Of a stretch of 64,000 bases of DNA, positions 1 through 11,420 are shown one piece after another. How positions within the stretch are numbered: the stretch's first letter is position 1; the number at the start of each line of letters is the position of its first letter. The translations under genes and the position numbers were made by a program. The DNA is from Anodontia alba (Eukaryota; Mollusca; Bivalvia; Lucinida; Lucinidae): assembly GCA_964016985.1 (NCBI GenBank), contig OZ024824.1, forward strand, positions 46,979,168 to 47,043,167, in the 5' to 3' direction. The notes under the pieces were generated by a model, which was given only the letters and a program-made list of their open reading frames with translations, had not been told where the DNA came from and ran no database searches.

Positions 1-621
1 GGTCATCATTTGAACAAACTAGGTAGACCTTGAGTCCCAGATCCTTTATACCAAGATTCAGCCTTGAAGCTTTCTCAGTTCTGGAGAAGAAGATTTTTAA
101 GTGTTATTTATAATATATGGGCATGGCTGCCATCTTGTTTAATGATGCAGAACCATTTGAACAAATTAATAATACCCCTTCCACAGAAGGCTCAATGTGA
201 AATCTGGTGAAAATTGGTCAAGCTGTTTCAGAGTAGAAGATGTTTTAAGATTATGAGATTTTATATATGCATGTAACCCTGGGGCAAGGCCAGATAATCC
301 CAGGGGACAAAATTTTTATTGTAACTAAAAGGGTTTGCTACTTTCATCATACAATTTAAGTTTCAGCCATTAGTCTTTAATACATTTTGAGAAACTGAAT
401 TTTCAATATTTTCCCCATACAAATGCATAGGGATGTAAATCTGACCTTGCCATAGGAAAGTCAAATGTCAACCTAGGGTCATCATTTGAACAAACTTGGT
501 AGACCTAGAAACTTACAAGCTTTATACCAAGATTCAGCCTTGAAGCTTTCTTGGTCCTGGAGAAGAAGTTTTTATAGCATTTTTTACCATGATCACAACA
601 GCTCAGGCTCAGGTGAGCTAA
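1..621 (-). mobile_element. Right part of a Helitron-like tandem-repeat element (T0)
   Basis: Two partial copies of one internal repeat begin near 1 and 478; both start GTCATCATTTGAACAAAC and run through CCAAGATTCAGCCTTGAAGC. The same unit recurs at 34,785-34,870 and 35,195-35,537. The stretch ends at about 621 with a hairpin, GCTCAGG..GTGAGCTAA, the same terminus that closes T1, T2 and T3. Orientation is minus if TTAGCTCACC is the 5' end, as argued from T3. The other end lies outside the window. Non-autonomous; no coding capacity seen. Confidence 0.55.
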
Positions 622-756
622 AAAACTTTACATAAAACTATCCAAGCTAAACAGCAGTGGTGCTGACATACATATACTATCATGTATGATGACCTAAGTG
701 GTGGAATTATGATACATACAGTGAAATGGTCACTTCTCAACAACAGCTACCTCCCT

Positions 757-960
757 TTACCACCCACTTTTCAGATTCTCAAATGTCTTTTTAAATGAGT
801 CATCCAGTTTTGAGTATTCCCTAGGGTAGCTGATGTAGAGAGGCTGTGCTGTAAAAGTTAGAAGCTTAATGGCTCCATATTTCTCAAAAAAAGACATTTT
901 ATTATCCAAGAAAAGTTTAATAAATTGATATATGGGATAAATACAATCACAGGCTGTCAA
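757..960 (-). repeat. Repeat-derived fragment, inverted copy of 4210-4300
   Basis: The minus-strand translation contains DCIYPIYQFIK and the plus strand at 4210-4300 contains DDCIYTIYQFIK, so the two stretches are diverged inverted copies flanking the hAT-like relic. Both lie beside the short motif CTTGACAGCCTG or its complement and near ATAGGAAA-rich DNA. It may be an exon-derived fragment of the same hAT-like gene. No intact gene is claimed. Confidence 0.45.
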
Positions 961-989
961 GTGTATTTTGGTGCAAAATATATATTCTG

Positions 990-1050
990 GGCTTAAAAAA
1001 ATAGGAAATTTATGGGAAAAATATAGGAAAAAATAGGAAATTTATAGGAT
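990..1050. repeat. ATAGGAAA-type degenerate simple repeat
   Basis: Repeated AATAGGAAATTTATGGG and AATATAGGAAA words. A similar block lies at 3889-3980, so related short arrays sit at both ends of the hAT-like relic. The motif points the same way on the plus strand in both places. Confidence 0.6.
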
Positions 1051-1618
1051 AATTATCAAGGTTTAGCAGCAAAAAAGGCCTTATTATCATAAAAAAAAAA
1101 TACCAAAAATGCAGGTATTCTAAATTTCAACAGATGATTTAATAAAGACAAAAAGCAACAAGAAGTTTTGGTAATAGGATTAAAACTTCTGTTAGCCACT
1201 GTCAGATTTTGATATTTTTGATATGGTCCTGGACTCCACCTCCCCTTACAGCCAGCCCTCAATCACCATCTTAAATGTCATCAAAGGTTTTATATTAGTG
1301 GCAATAGAAGAATTAATTTATAATCATCTTTAAAGTCAACATAACATCAAATGTGTTTGACCAATTCAAGATAGGTTGTGTTGCAATAAATACAAGATAC
1401 ATGAGTTACTGGCTAGGTTACTCTGTTTAATGACTAGCTCATGTAACATCCTGAAAAAAATGAAGTTTTAAAGAAACCATCAAGAGAAAATTATGTATAC
1501 AGTTCTACATAACTGTCTTTGTGCATTTACCATGGGTATCTTGGGATGGTCAAGCACATAGCAAAGTTTCAACATGGAAAGTAATAGAACTTTAAGAAAC
1601 TGACAAATAATTTTGCCT

Positions 1619-1762
1619 AGTTTAGTCATTGTACTACTTGTACTATGAATGCTCTTAATCATTTTCTTGAAGTTGAAAATATAACTTATCAAGCTTAGAC
1701 ATTGTACTTCTTGTACTATGAATTCTCTTAATCATGTGCTTGAAAAATGAAAATATAAGTGA
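1619..1762. repeat. Two-copy tandem duplication of about 70 bp
   Basis: Copy one (about 1619-1686) and copy two (about 1694-1762) share CATTGTACT, CTTGTACTATGAAT and TCTTAATCAT with scattered differences. The rest of 1262-1915 is AT-rich and shows nothing else recognisable. Confidence 0.6.
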
Positions 1763-1915
1763 CCACAGTATTACACTATCAAAACTGAGAAAAAATAACA
1801 CTAATCTGGCATACAAGTCACTAACTCCAGAATTTGGTTTCATTGGCTAAGTTCACCTCATTTCTTAGTTTTCTTTGAATCCACCTGAGTAATTTTCTCT
1901 AGGTTCTTCCTTTTC

Positions 1916-4014
1916 CTACCTTCCACTGATTTCTGTTCTTAGAGTGTCTAGACGCTCTGTTGATTCTTTGACCTTTTTCTGAGCAGTCTCGAACAATGAC
2001 TGACTCACTGATGCACTAGAAAAATCTCTCTTTCTTAATGCTCTAGCCAGTTTTTCATTTCCTTCTTCAAGCAGTTTTTCAGCAGCATGAAGTTCTTCTT
2101 TAGAGATCTTTTCTTTATCATTCAGCTTTTTCATTTTTTCATTCAAAGACTTTCTTTTGCTGCTTCTTGTTTTTGTTTTTCAAGCTGTGCACGCTCTTCT
2201 TTCTTTTGCTGTCTTTTCTTCTCCTCCTCTTCCCTCTTTTGCTTTTCCTCTTCTAGCCTCTCCTTGTAAACTCTATGACTACCTCTGACATAACCTATTA
2301 GTTCCTTGGTAAGAGGTTCACATTCTGGCTGCATATGTTCAGGATCATGGATTGTCACAGCCTCTTTAGAAAGTCTGTTCCCTATAACTGATTTTGATGA
2401 CAGCTTTACCCTATCTTTTCTCAACATTTTCATATTATCTGATAGCCCTCTTTCAACATCAGCATCACCTTGTGGCAATGCCAGCACTCCTTTTACTATT
2501 TTTCCAAGCCTAGGGTACTTATCTTTGCCACTACCAGTTTTCAATTTCAGAATATCTCTCCAGTAATGATCAATCCTTCTCAACTCAACTTCATCATCTT
2601 TCTCTATTTTCCAAAGTTTCTCATCAATTTCTTCCCCCTGGTATACCTTCCACCCATCAGTGATTAATGCCACATCTTCTTCTGCAAAAGGTAACTTCCT
2701 TGCTACCCTTTCTATTGCTGAACTGCTACTGGGCTTAAGTCTATGTTCAGGAAGTAAACAGCCCAAATCTTTCAGAAATTCATTATCAAATGGAAAATTA
2801 GATAACAGGTATGACACTCCTATATTGAACTTTCTTATATCTAAAAGTGCTCTTTTCTGTTTCCCAGAATCCAGATTTCCCAACACCTGTCTTGTTGAAT
2901 TGAATCCCCAATTATCATCTTATTGTCTGACAACTGATTCTGTAGCTCACCATGCTTTACCTCTTTCAGATCCTGTCCAGTGTTATTCTGATATACAGAT
3001 GCTTTGACATATCTGCCCATCATCATGTAAACAAGCCGACACAGTTCTTCATATAACACATGAACTAACGGAGCTTCTGTCTGGAAAAATTCCAGAAATG
3101 AATGATACAGAGGCGTCACTGACTGTAGGAAATGAAGTTCAACTAAAGTTTGCTTATTTTGAAGTCTTGTACATGACCTTTTAAAGGCGGAACTGGTTGG
3201 AGCATTTTTTGGATCCTTATTTGCAAGATCTGTAAAATATTTCTGGAGAGGCTCCCACTGTTCAATAAGCCTGTCTACTACAGGACCAAGTCTCAACCAC
3301 CAAGAAGGAACATGTCTTAAGAAGGTATAGGTTCCCACTTCTTCTTCTAGCTGAATGAACTTGAAATCCTCTCTTCTGGCAGATGATATCTTGAAAAAAA
3401 GAATGAATGTCCACAGCAAGATCATCCACTGGTGTACCATATGCCTCAAGAGCCTTACAGAAACTATTGTGAACAACATGAAGGTTACATGTTCCAATGT
3501 TTATCATTCCTGGATTTCCAGCACCTTTCAAAGACGTATTAACAGCTCTAAAAATGGTCTTATTTACATTTGGTCCATCGCTGCTTAATGTAAGTATAGA
3601 GGATAGGTTAACCTTATCTTCCTCTAATTTGTCCACCATGGGAGCTGCAACCTTTGCACCTTCTGCATGTCCAAACATCAATGCTATATAAAAACGCCTG
3701 ACAACTTCATTCTGTTCTTCAGACCAGAAGCGGAAATGTAAATCCATTTGTTTTATCACCTGAGTTGTGGTGGTTTCATCATAATGAAGAGTTACAGGGT
3801 TCTTACTTGAATTTACATCATAGATTAACTGTTTTTGAAAATAGGGCCCTGTATTGAACATCAAAGCACTTAATCTGCAGCAGTTTAAAAAATATAGGAA
3901 TTTGGTAAAAAATATAGGAAATGGGGTTAAAATATAGGAAAAAAATAGGAAACCTGAAAAAATAGGAAAAAATAGGAACACTTGACAGCCTGCAATCATC
4001 ATAAAATGTGGCAT
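1916..4014 (-). pseudogene. Broken hAT-like transposase-derived gene
   Basis: Four consecutive minus-strand frames (4014-3262, 3497-2841, 2886-2143, 2146-1916) read as one protein needing a frame change at each junction, so it is a relic or a misassembled gene. The first part has the middle region of hAT-like proteins (LSSDGPNVNKTIFRA, then CNLHVVHNSFCKAL). The third carries a hAT-dimerisation-like stretch (YPRLGKIVKGVLALPQGDAD). The last part is a lysine- and glutamate-rich coiled coil of about 100 residues. No zinc-finger BED domain, terminal inverted repeats or target duplication were found. hAT transposases normally excise and insert DNA; related host-domesticated genes with DUF4371-like regions are common in molluscs, so a decayed host gene is an alternative. 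The frame breaks argue against present function. Confidence 0.65.
3889..3980. repeat. ATAGGAAA-type degenerate simple repeat
   Basis: AAATATAGGAAA / AAAATAGGAAA words repeated about seven times. It matches the smaller block at 990-1050 and directly precedes the palindrome at 3989. Confidence 0.6.
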
Positions 4015-4222
4015 CTGACAGCCTGTAAACTTTCAGTTAGTCTCTTGTTCTTGAACTGGATCAAAAATGAAATGATTTTTTTTATCATATCTCTGAACTA
4101 ATGTTGCCAACATTAATTCAGAGATATGATAAAATATCATTTCATTTTTGATCCACTTAAAAAACAAGAGTCTATAACTGAAATTTTACATCTGTCAGAT
4201 GCTACAATTTCTGATGATTGTA
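3989..4222. repeat. Long imperfect palindrome, arms about 117 bp
   Basis: Left arm 3989-4106 and right arm 4107-4222 are inverted copies. TCATATCTCTGAA on the left pairs with TTCAGAGATATGA on the right, and GGATCAAAAATGAAATGAT pairs with ATCATTTCATTTTTGATCC. The centre is AATGTTGCCAACATT with almost no spacer. Mismatches increase outward. It could be a MITE, an inverted duplication of the hAT-like gene's 5' region, or both. Confidence 0.8.
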
Positions 4223-4458
4223 TTTATACCATATATCAATTTATTAAACCTTTCTTGGTGAATAAAATATCTTTTTTGAGGAATATGGAGCCTTCAAAGC
4301 ATGTCTAGATACCTTGATATGACTAGTATGCAAAAAGGATTAGACATAACCTTCATGCATATTTCCAAAAAGTGTGTGAGAGTGATCTATCATAAAGCAT
4401 GGTTATCTTCACTCATGGGATATTATGAAACCTCAAATACAACTCAAATATTAAGTAC

Positions 4459-4668
4459 TTTTCTACTGATGAAGAGCTTGCGAGATCTGATCTGTTCTTC
4501 CATGAATTCACTGGCAGTTCTAGACCAGTTTTTGTTTCCCCCAGCAGGTGTCACTCCAGCCAAATGACAACAAAATGAGAAACAGCGTGACTCTCGGAAA
4601 TGTTTCAATATTGGCCGTAGACTTGAAGCATTAACAATCTCTTTAAAGCCATAATCAAGCATCAAAAC
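4459..4668 (-). CDS. Tudor-domain gene, exon 4 of the visible exons
   Basis: The frame opens after a strong acceptor (long T tract then CTTTCAG at 4669) and encodes VLMLDYGFKEIVNASSLRPI followed by LAGVTPAGG and a WS..ASEF..E segment. This is the second half of a Tudor barrel (usual motif DYGN, here DYGF) plus the staphylococcal-nuclease-like C-terminal lobe of an extended Tudor domain. It starts in phase 0, exactly where the exon at 22833 ends. The 3' boundary is uncertain: donors are possible after 4459 (GTACTT) or 4467 (GTAGAA). Tudor domains bind methylated arginines, typically on PIWI proteins. Asn to Phe in DYGN may affect ligand binding. Further exons to the left were not recognised. 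Confidence 0.8.
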
Positions 4669-4674
4669 CTGAAA

Positions 4675-5332
4675 GAAAAAAAAAATACAATGTCAACTGT
4701 GGGACAATGATTCTTATGTCCTACAAGAACAGCAAATACCCTGATCATAGCTCCAGATAAGGAGTATTCATGTAAATAATTATTCTTATTTCTCCATAAA
4801 AACATGTTATGTTTATTCATTAGTAGTGGCTCTGCAAGTTTTCTTGGAGAATAAGAAAAATATGAGTACAATTTCAGTTGAAAAAATGCCTTATTAAAGA
4901 AAAGGAGACAAACAATCAAGCTGTAATTAAACATTATTTCTTTTAAACACTTCAAAGTCACTATTACCAAATTATTACCCATTGATGCTGCTGATAAATA
5001 TTCTAATACATGTATACTATGTAAGTCACAAAAATGATATAGTGATATAGGAGGTACGATCAATAAGTTCTCGGCCCGATATACTTCGAATGAAATATAG
5101 CAGAGAGTGAGCAAAGCTCACGTAACCCCAGCCATAGCTATGAGAGCTATGTTGAACCAATTCTGTAGATGCAAATTTCCCTTAGTATTGCATGAGAGCG
5201 ATGGCAAAAGAAATAAATCTCAGTATCTTGGCTTTCTCTTACACAACATACTTCACCATTGTCAGGGTGAACACAAAATTTGAAGACTCTGGGTATAACA
5301 GTAAGAAATTTGTGATGGATTTTTATGAGTAA
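4675..5332. other. Intron sequence, no recognisable element
   Basis: AT-rich DNA between Tudor exon 4 and the T4 element. Short open frames are present but show no domain, codon bias or splice support. Confidence 0.6.
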
Positions 5333-5445
5333 CAAGAGGACCATGATGGTCCTATATTGCTCACCTGAGCAAACAGATTTACATACTTACTGTTGAAGTT
5401 TCAGTCAAGTTCACTGCTCTAAGATTTTTGTATAAATTTTATAGC

Positions 5446-5480
5446 CCCCCCTCCCCCCCGCCCTCCCCCCCCCCCCCCCC
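5446..5480. repeat. Poly-C tract
   Basis: A run of about 35 bases made almost only of C with a few T and G. Length is likely unreliable in the assembly. Confidence 0.85.
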
Positions 5481-5967
5481 AGCGGCCATGTTTTTTTAAC
5501 GCCTCATGGTGGCTTGAACTGAATCTTCAAAGAGGGTCACCAAAGGAATATTTCTGCCAAGTTATATTGAAATTGGTCCAGTGGTTTCTGAAAAAAAGAT
5601 TTTTAAAGTGTTTTATATAGCTATATATGGAAAATAAGCCCTACCGCTAACAGCCATGTTTTTTGACTTATCATGACAGCTTGAACAAACTTGGTAGAGG
5701 GTCACCAAAGGAACAGTCCTGCCAAGTTATATTGAAATCGGTTCAGTGGTTTCTGACAAGAAGATTTTTAAAGTTTTCATTTTAGATATATAGGGAAAAT
5801 AAGCCTCACCCCCTAGCAGCCATGTCTTTTTGACGAATCATGATTGCTTGAACAATCTTGGTAGAGGGTCACCAAAGCAAAATTCATGCCAAGTAATATT
5901 GAAATCGGTCCAGTGGTTTCTGACAAGAAGATTTTTTAAAGTTTCCTATATAGATATATAGGGAAAA

Positions 5968-6325
5968 TGAAGTTTTTTAAAAGTAAAACATATTTTAACG
6001 AGTAATACTTAACCTATAGATAATGTGCTATTCTCTTCTGTTTTCACACCTTCCACAGAAAAAACGACCTTTCAGTCGTTAATTAAAGTCTTAAACCAGA
6101 AGGTCCCTTAGGCAGTTACCTGTGTGACGTAACTTCCCGCTCAATTGATCACGTGTCAGTTTCTTTTATGTGTAAAACAATAGACACAATTAGGAGAGAT
6201 AAGCGAGGGTGGACGGAGGGAGATAATTGATTATCTATAGGTTAAGTATTACTCGTTAAAATATGTTTTACTTTTAAAAAACTTTATTTTAACTTCATAA
6301 TACATTAACCTATAGATAATGTGCT
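5968..6325 (-). repeat. DIRS A terminal repeat plus internal complementary region
   Basis: The terminal segment carries AACGAC..GTCGTT (a 6-bp stem hairpin), a CRE-like TGACGTAA and an E-box CACGTG, then the internal complementary region whose two halves are the reverse complements of the left and right element ends. In DIRS1 this arrangement is thought to template completion of the circular intermediate. The segment is repeated at 11,420-11,790, 48,829-49,160, 55,640-55,990 and 58,051-58,414. Confidence 0.85.
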
Positions 6326-7894
6326 AGAATTTGCAGAATAGGAGGGAGGTGCTCTCCTAATTCTAACACCAATAATATCTCACCACTTCTGGTTAAAGAC
6401 TCAGGAAACTCTAAGGAATCAGATACATTCTAATTCTATATTTAATAGAAAGAATGATTTAGATTCACAAAATAGCATATCTTTAAGGTGTTATGATCTA
6501 ACAACCTTATATATAATAGTAGACTCTAGAGGAAGCCAGTTCTTAAGTCTCAGAGACCTAACATTGGCCCCCCCCCCCCCCCCTCCCCCCCCCCCCCTCT
6601 TTTTTTTTTCTTTTTGGGAAACAACAATTGGCTTCAAAAAGAAAAAGGAGTCATTGAGACATAACATAAATATTCCATTGCAAAGTAAGCTAGGAATATA
6701 GAAATAATATTTTCAAAGAAAAATTTGTAAAACAAAAAGCCAAGACCATACACTGTAAGTAGTCTATCTAGGGTCTTAAATAAATAAGGAAAAGTCTACT
6801 CGGTGGAGCTTCCTATAGATAACTGACATATGTAGATATTTTGGATAAAATTCTAGATATGTGAAGCTATCTAATTGTAATAGTCTAAGTTGTTAATTGG
6901 AGCGATAGGACAGTTTCCGATGAACAGACATAGACTTAAAATAACCATAATGTTGTATAATTATTCCCCCTTGATCAAATTAAAGAATGGGAGATAATAA
7001 AAGTAGATGGAGTTAACTTAACTATCTCAGTTATCCATCAGAAGAAAAAAGGGTATAGACAAACATAATGGTTAAAACTATTGCTAGACTAATTGTAATA
7101 AGAATTTTTAGTCAAGCAATAAAATAATACAGAGTTTGCATAAAACTGCTGGGAAGAAAAAACAACCTAAACCATTGATAATTAGTTTTGTCATAGACAT
7201 ATAAAAGCGTTTGATGTCCTGACAAAATAATAAAGAAGAAACTGTCAACATCATCACTTAGAGTGTGACAGACAATAAGAGAGATAAGAATAAGGTTGAT
7301 CGCAGCTAACTGTAAGACGGTCATAGTTTGGCTAAATCTTACCGTATTGATAAGATTAAGCAATAATAAATAAGCTGGATAGAATCTTTCTATACCAGAA
7401 GATTGCCATGAAAAGTACTCCTGAGTAAATAATCATGGAAATCAAGAAAAGTTAAAAAGTCCACTTTCTAATAACGAATCAAAATGTTCATAAAAAGAGA
7501 AGGACTCAGAGAAAAAGTAATAGTGTGATAATCTCTGAAGAACAGTTATACAATAGTACTGATTAATAATCTCTAAAACACTTAATTTATAAGTTAAGAG
7601 ATAGTATTACTATTCTATACGCATATTTAAGAATAGTAAGAAATATTTGAATACTAAATTAAAATTATACTACGGAACAAATTCCTGCTATAAATAAAAG
7701 GTTAACCGTAACTATTTATTAAGCAAGGAATTATTAAACATATAACTCGCTATAAAATTACTGCCCAGAATTTTATAGATAAATATTCAATCAAATTTTT
7801 AGAATCGAATATTAATAGAATAAAATCTATGTCTGCATAATTGGTAATTCCTGAAATATCAAATTACGTACTGGCAAATGAATTCAGGAAGAAA

Positions 7895-7900
7895 ATATAT

Positions 7901-7963
<63 letters not shown>
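7895..7963. repeat. (TA)n microsatellite in DIRS A
   Basis: About 30 AT/TA units with a few ACAT interruptions. Copy B has a shorter, diverged version near 17,600-17,640. Confidence 0.9.
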
Positions 7964-7964
<1 letters not shown>

Positions 7965-8450
7965 TCTCGAGATCTATACGTAAACCATAGAGAGTAATAA
8001 AATAATATTATTACCACGATCCCTGACGGAAGGGTAAAAAACATGTATAAATATGAAAGAGATAATAATTAATTTAACGTCATATAGGTTTAGGATAAAA
8101 TTTGTTTAATCTTTAACCAATATGCAGCAACAGTGACTCGATATTCTGTATTCGTACGTAGAAAAGAATACTTAGTCATTAGAATTTTGTATGATTGAAA
8201 TAGAGATAATGGGATCTAAATGGATGTATCTCCATGAACTGAATCGAAGGATAATATCCATTCTAAAAAGTAGGGCTTGTTTTAGGCTTAGTTTAACAAG
8301 CGAAGAATTGAATTATTTCCAAGTATTCATGAAGTCGTTATGCTCTGAATACTGAGAAAAACTGTTAAAATATTGTTTAGGAAATAAAAAAATGACTGGT
8401 CCATAATGATAGCTACATTTAAACCTGGAACGTAGCGAGGTCAATCTAAC

Positions 8451-9116
8451 TTAAAAGTAAGTTGAGAAAGATAAATAATGAAGATAGATATATAAATATC
8501 GGTATAATATATTATCTCCAACTATTATCAAATAATCTGAATGTTTAACACTTTCACTGCCATCTCCCTCAAAAAACCAATAGCTCAGTGCCAAGCATTT
8601 TTGCAGATAAGCCCTCCTTACTAGAGTTCTGTCAAATGTAGTGTCAGTCCATTTATGAAATTGGCTGTGTGAATCAAAATCATGAGGGGCATCAAAGAAC
8701 TGTTCTGCATAACGGTTTGTTTCGTTGGAAATCAATTCTATCGCTTCATCCGGAAAGTATAATTTGAAGAAATCAACAGGGGAAAAGTCACTTGTGTCAA
8801 CCAGTACTGACTGCCTTCTGTCATACACTGGTAGCCAATCTGGTTCATAGGGATCTTCTATGTCATAATAGTGCCAAACAAAGTTATTTCCAGCATCCTG
8901 TGCTGCCCCATCTCTGACATTTTGTGGTGCTTGTTGAACTTGTGGCCGAAAACCAGGAACATTATTTCTAGCCGGGTGGGGTACATCACCGGCCTCGTCA
9001 GCATCTTCTGACGCTTCTGACTCGCTGTCAGATGAAGAAGCAGACATATCTGAGTCTGTATCATTCAGAACTTGTTCTAGAACGTCTTCTGCTCGCAGTT
9101 TTCTCCGAGGGGGCAT
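8451..9116 (-). CDS. N-terminal piece of a piggyBac transposase
   Basis: The open frame starts with a Met followed by an acidic, serine-rich segment (residues about 20-45). It then enters the start of the DDE_Tnp_1_7 domain with FSPVDFFKLYFPDEAIELI and SNETNRYAEQF, motifs of PGBD4-like transposases. The element ends at 8549, so only about 189 codons belong to it; the last 32 or so codons read through the terminal repeat into DIRS sequence. All catalytic aspartates are absent, so it cannot transpose by itself. The frame has no stop within the element although the surrounding DIRS is fully decayed, indicating recent insertion. Whether it is expressed is unknown. Confidence 0.85.
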   Translation of the reverse strand: MPPRRKLRAEDVLEQVLNDTDSDMSASSSDSESEASEDADEAGDVPHPARNNVPGFRPQVQQAPQNVRDGAAQDAGNNFVWHYYDIEDPYEPDWLPVYDRRQSVLVDTSDFSPVDFFKLYFPDEAIELISNETNRYAEQFFDAPHDFDSHSQFHKWTDTTFDRTLVRRAYLQKCLALSYWFFEGDGSESVKHSDYLIIVGDNILYRYLYIYLHYLSFSTYF

Positions 9117-9386
9117 TGTCTTACCGGTTTGTTTTTACTTCGAAACGTCAAACTTTTTTTCAGATTTTCTTTCGGTTTTATGAAGAAACAACCGAAAATA
9201 TCCGCATGTTATGTATCAAAATGTCGCTTATGATCTCAATAATAAATTTAGACTAAGCCCGGAGGAGTTTCTTCCCTTATATAGTTACAGCGATATAGCA
9301 AATATAACGTGTGCGAATTTTCGACTTTTGTCGCACGTGGCAGCGTACGGTAAATTCGACAAAAGTCGCGCGTGGCAGCGAAAGTG
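8549..9386 (-). mobile_element. Short piggyBac element with TTAA target duplication
   Basis: Terminal inverted repeats CACTTTCACTGCC (left) and GGCAGCGAAAGTG (right) are flanked by TTAA at 8545-8548 and 9387-9390. DIRS copy B holds the uninterrupted site GAATGTTTAAAAGCATAAA at about 17,774, proving insertion at a single TTAA. Near the right end CGACTTTTGTCG and CGACAAAAGTCG sit beside two GTGGCAGCG words as subterminal repeats. Length is 838 bp, against roughly 2-3 kb for autonomous piggyBac elements, so it is an internally deleted derivative. Confidence 0.95.
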
Positions 9387-11263
9387 TTAAAAGCATAAAT
9401 GCTACTCGAAAGTTTATTTACCGAATGTATAATCGGAGAAAACTTTCAGTATGTTCGAAAACGTATCACAAAAGTAAGATCTGACCAGGAAAGAAGGTGC
9501 AGCACTTACTACGTTGTGAAGTTTATATAAACAATATATATATATTCTATATTATAAATTGAAGCAGTGCATTTCAAAATCATCGAAACGTCTTGAAATG
9601 ACTTATTGTGTGGAAAAAAAAATAAATATCCAGTTTTGGAAAAGATATTTATCTGTATATATACAGACCATTTTTGATGCGGACTGGAAATCAAGATATT
9701 AATCTTTGCATTATTCGCAAACTGAACTTGAACTCTTAGCGAGAATTACTATGATCCCTTTAACGAATGTAAACATAAAGAAGGGGTAAAGAGATAATTA
9801 AGTGTATCTTAATTCTTTACCGGCTCGTAATTAAGGATGTTTTCCCTTTTGTCTAAGCCTAGACCGTACATTGATTAATATGAATATAATAATATCTGCT
9901 ATTATGAGGTAAACTCTCGTTAATTAACCTATAAGCATATATTAAAAATATATATCAACATAATCTAGAGCTTCGGTAAGTTTAGAGGAAGGAAATGATT
10001 GACTTTGGCAGTTTCTGAATAGTTACAAAGTCAATAAAAAAAAAAATCAAAAGGAAAGTATTGTATATAATATCTAATTTAGGCAATAATAATCTGTCAC
10101 ATACTGAATAATTAATGCCTTTACTAAATATGTATCCATTGTCAATACCAAAGGTGCGAGAAAAATTTTGATTGACATGGACTCTAGTTATAAATAAAAT
10201 ATTAGAGGTATAGAGCTAGTCGAATATTCCTCAATAAGATAAAGTAGACCTATAATATACGAGGATTAATTGGGTCTAGTAATTTTAAGTTTTAAACCTT
10301 CCAAAATAATTTCTAATTATAATCATCATAAAATTATTATTCCAAGATGAAGAATCTTCGGCGTAGTAGATTCTTACTGAGGCAAAATTATCTGGTATAT
10401 TGCTATCGTAGTCTTAAATGATCCAGAAGAAAAAATAAAACAGGCAAAGTAAAGAACGTATCGAATTATATCTATGCCTAAATATAAGATTTTCTTCTTA
10501 TTTATTATTTTATAGCAGAGTTTAGACAGAGCACAACTGACCTAGACTCTTATATAATCAATCAAAAGATAGTATAAAATAGAATAATAGCTTAACGGAT
10601 CAACTATTTTCCATGTAGAAAGGCAAAAGGAAAATATGTACCTCAACTAGAATTTTAAATCGTAGTAATCTAGAGAGGTAGCGAATAAATAAATAAACTG
10701 TTAATTTATTTATCTGAATCGTGTAAATTTCCGATACCTTATGAATGAAAAATTAATAGAAAGTAGAAAAGATCGATTGCTACTTTCTTGTAAATTTACT
10801 CCTTAGATTACATATCGGAGCATGTAGAAGAAAAACAGGGGAGGAAAGAAGAAAGATTTTTAGATTTCGTGTATATTTTTCTTCTTATAAATAACGATAG
10901 TTTTATAGTTCACCTTTGCCTTAGAGCCGAATAAGGTGAATATGTAAGAAGTTAATCTCTTTGTAGCGAATAAAAGAGATATAATTATAGGTGGAAGTAT
11001 CTTCTACACTTAGTGAGTGAATTGCGAATTTGATCGTAACCGATAATTCTTAATTCATTTTCAAGAATAAATATATATATAGAATTTAAGTCTAGTTCAA
11101 AAGTGACTGGACAGAATTCAAGAATATAAGTGGCTACTAGGTATTAGAACCCATCTCTGTCATTCAATAACCTATAACCCAAGACTATACATGTCTACGA
11201 AAGGAGTGAAAACAGAAGAGAATAGCACATTATCTATAGGTTAATGTATTATGAAGTTAAAAT

Positions 11264-11420
11264 AAGCCCTGTCCCCTGGCGGCCATGTTTTTTGATGAAT
11301 CATGACGGCTTGAACAATCTTGGTAGAGGGTTACAAAAGAAACATTCCTGCCGTCTTATATTGAAATCAATCCAGTGGTTTCTGACAAGAAGATTTTTAA
11401 AGTTTTCTATATAGGGAAAA
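11264..11420. repeat. T4 repeat unit separating DIRS A and B
   Basis: About 157 bp with the same sequence, apart from about two differences, as 21,333-21,490 on the other side of DIRS B. This points to tandem duplication of a unit made of one DIRS plus one spacer, not two independent insertions. Confidence 0.8.

Larger units (their letters stand above)
5968..11263 (-). mobile_element. DIRS-type retrotransposon, decayed copy A
   Basis: The left end AAGTTTTTTAAAAGTAAAAC.. and right end ..TAATGTATTATGAAGTTAAA match the termini of the coding element E at 58,051. An internal complementary region (6230-6325) joins the complements of both ends, which is diagnostic of DIRS. The interior keeps only a faint trace of the recombinase region (around 6,560-6,800, compare 58,680-58,930) and has no long open frame, so it cannot encode its own proteins. 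It is colinear with copy B and shares the same decay, but lacks about 1.7 kb (the gag 5' part and most of the right terminal repeat). It carries a piggyBac insertion that B lacks. Confidence 0.85.

Noticed and set aside
757..960. A small protein-coding gene
   Set aside because: No start or splice context, and it is an inverted copy of repeat-like DNA at 4,210.
5147..5344. Possible further Tudor exon on the minus strand
   Set aside because: No Tudor motif and no matching splice phases; the exons at 22,833 and 4,668 already join in frame.
7112..7363. A frame conserved between copies A (7112-7363) and B (12601-12921), possible gene
   Set aside because: Conserved only because A and B are recent duplicates; the region is decayed DIRS interior with no domain match.
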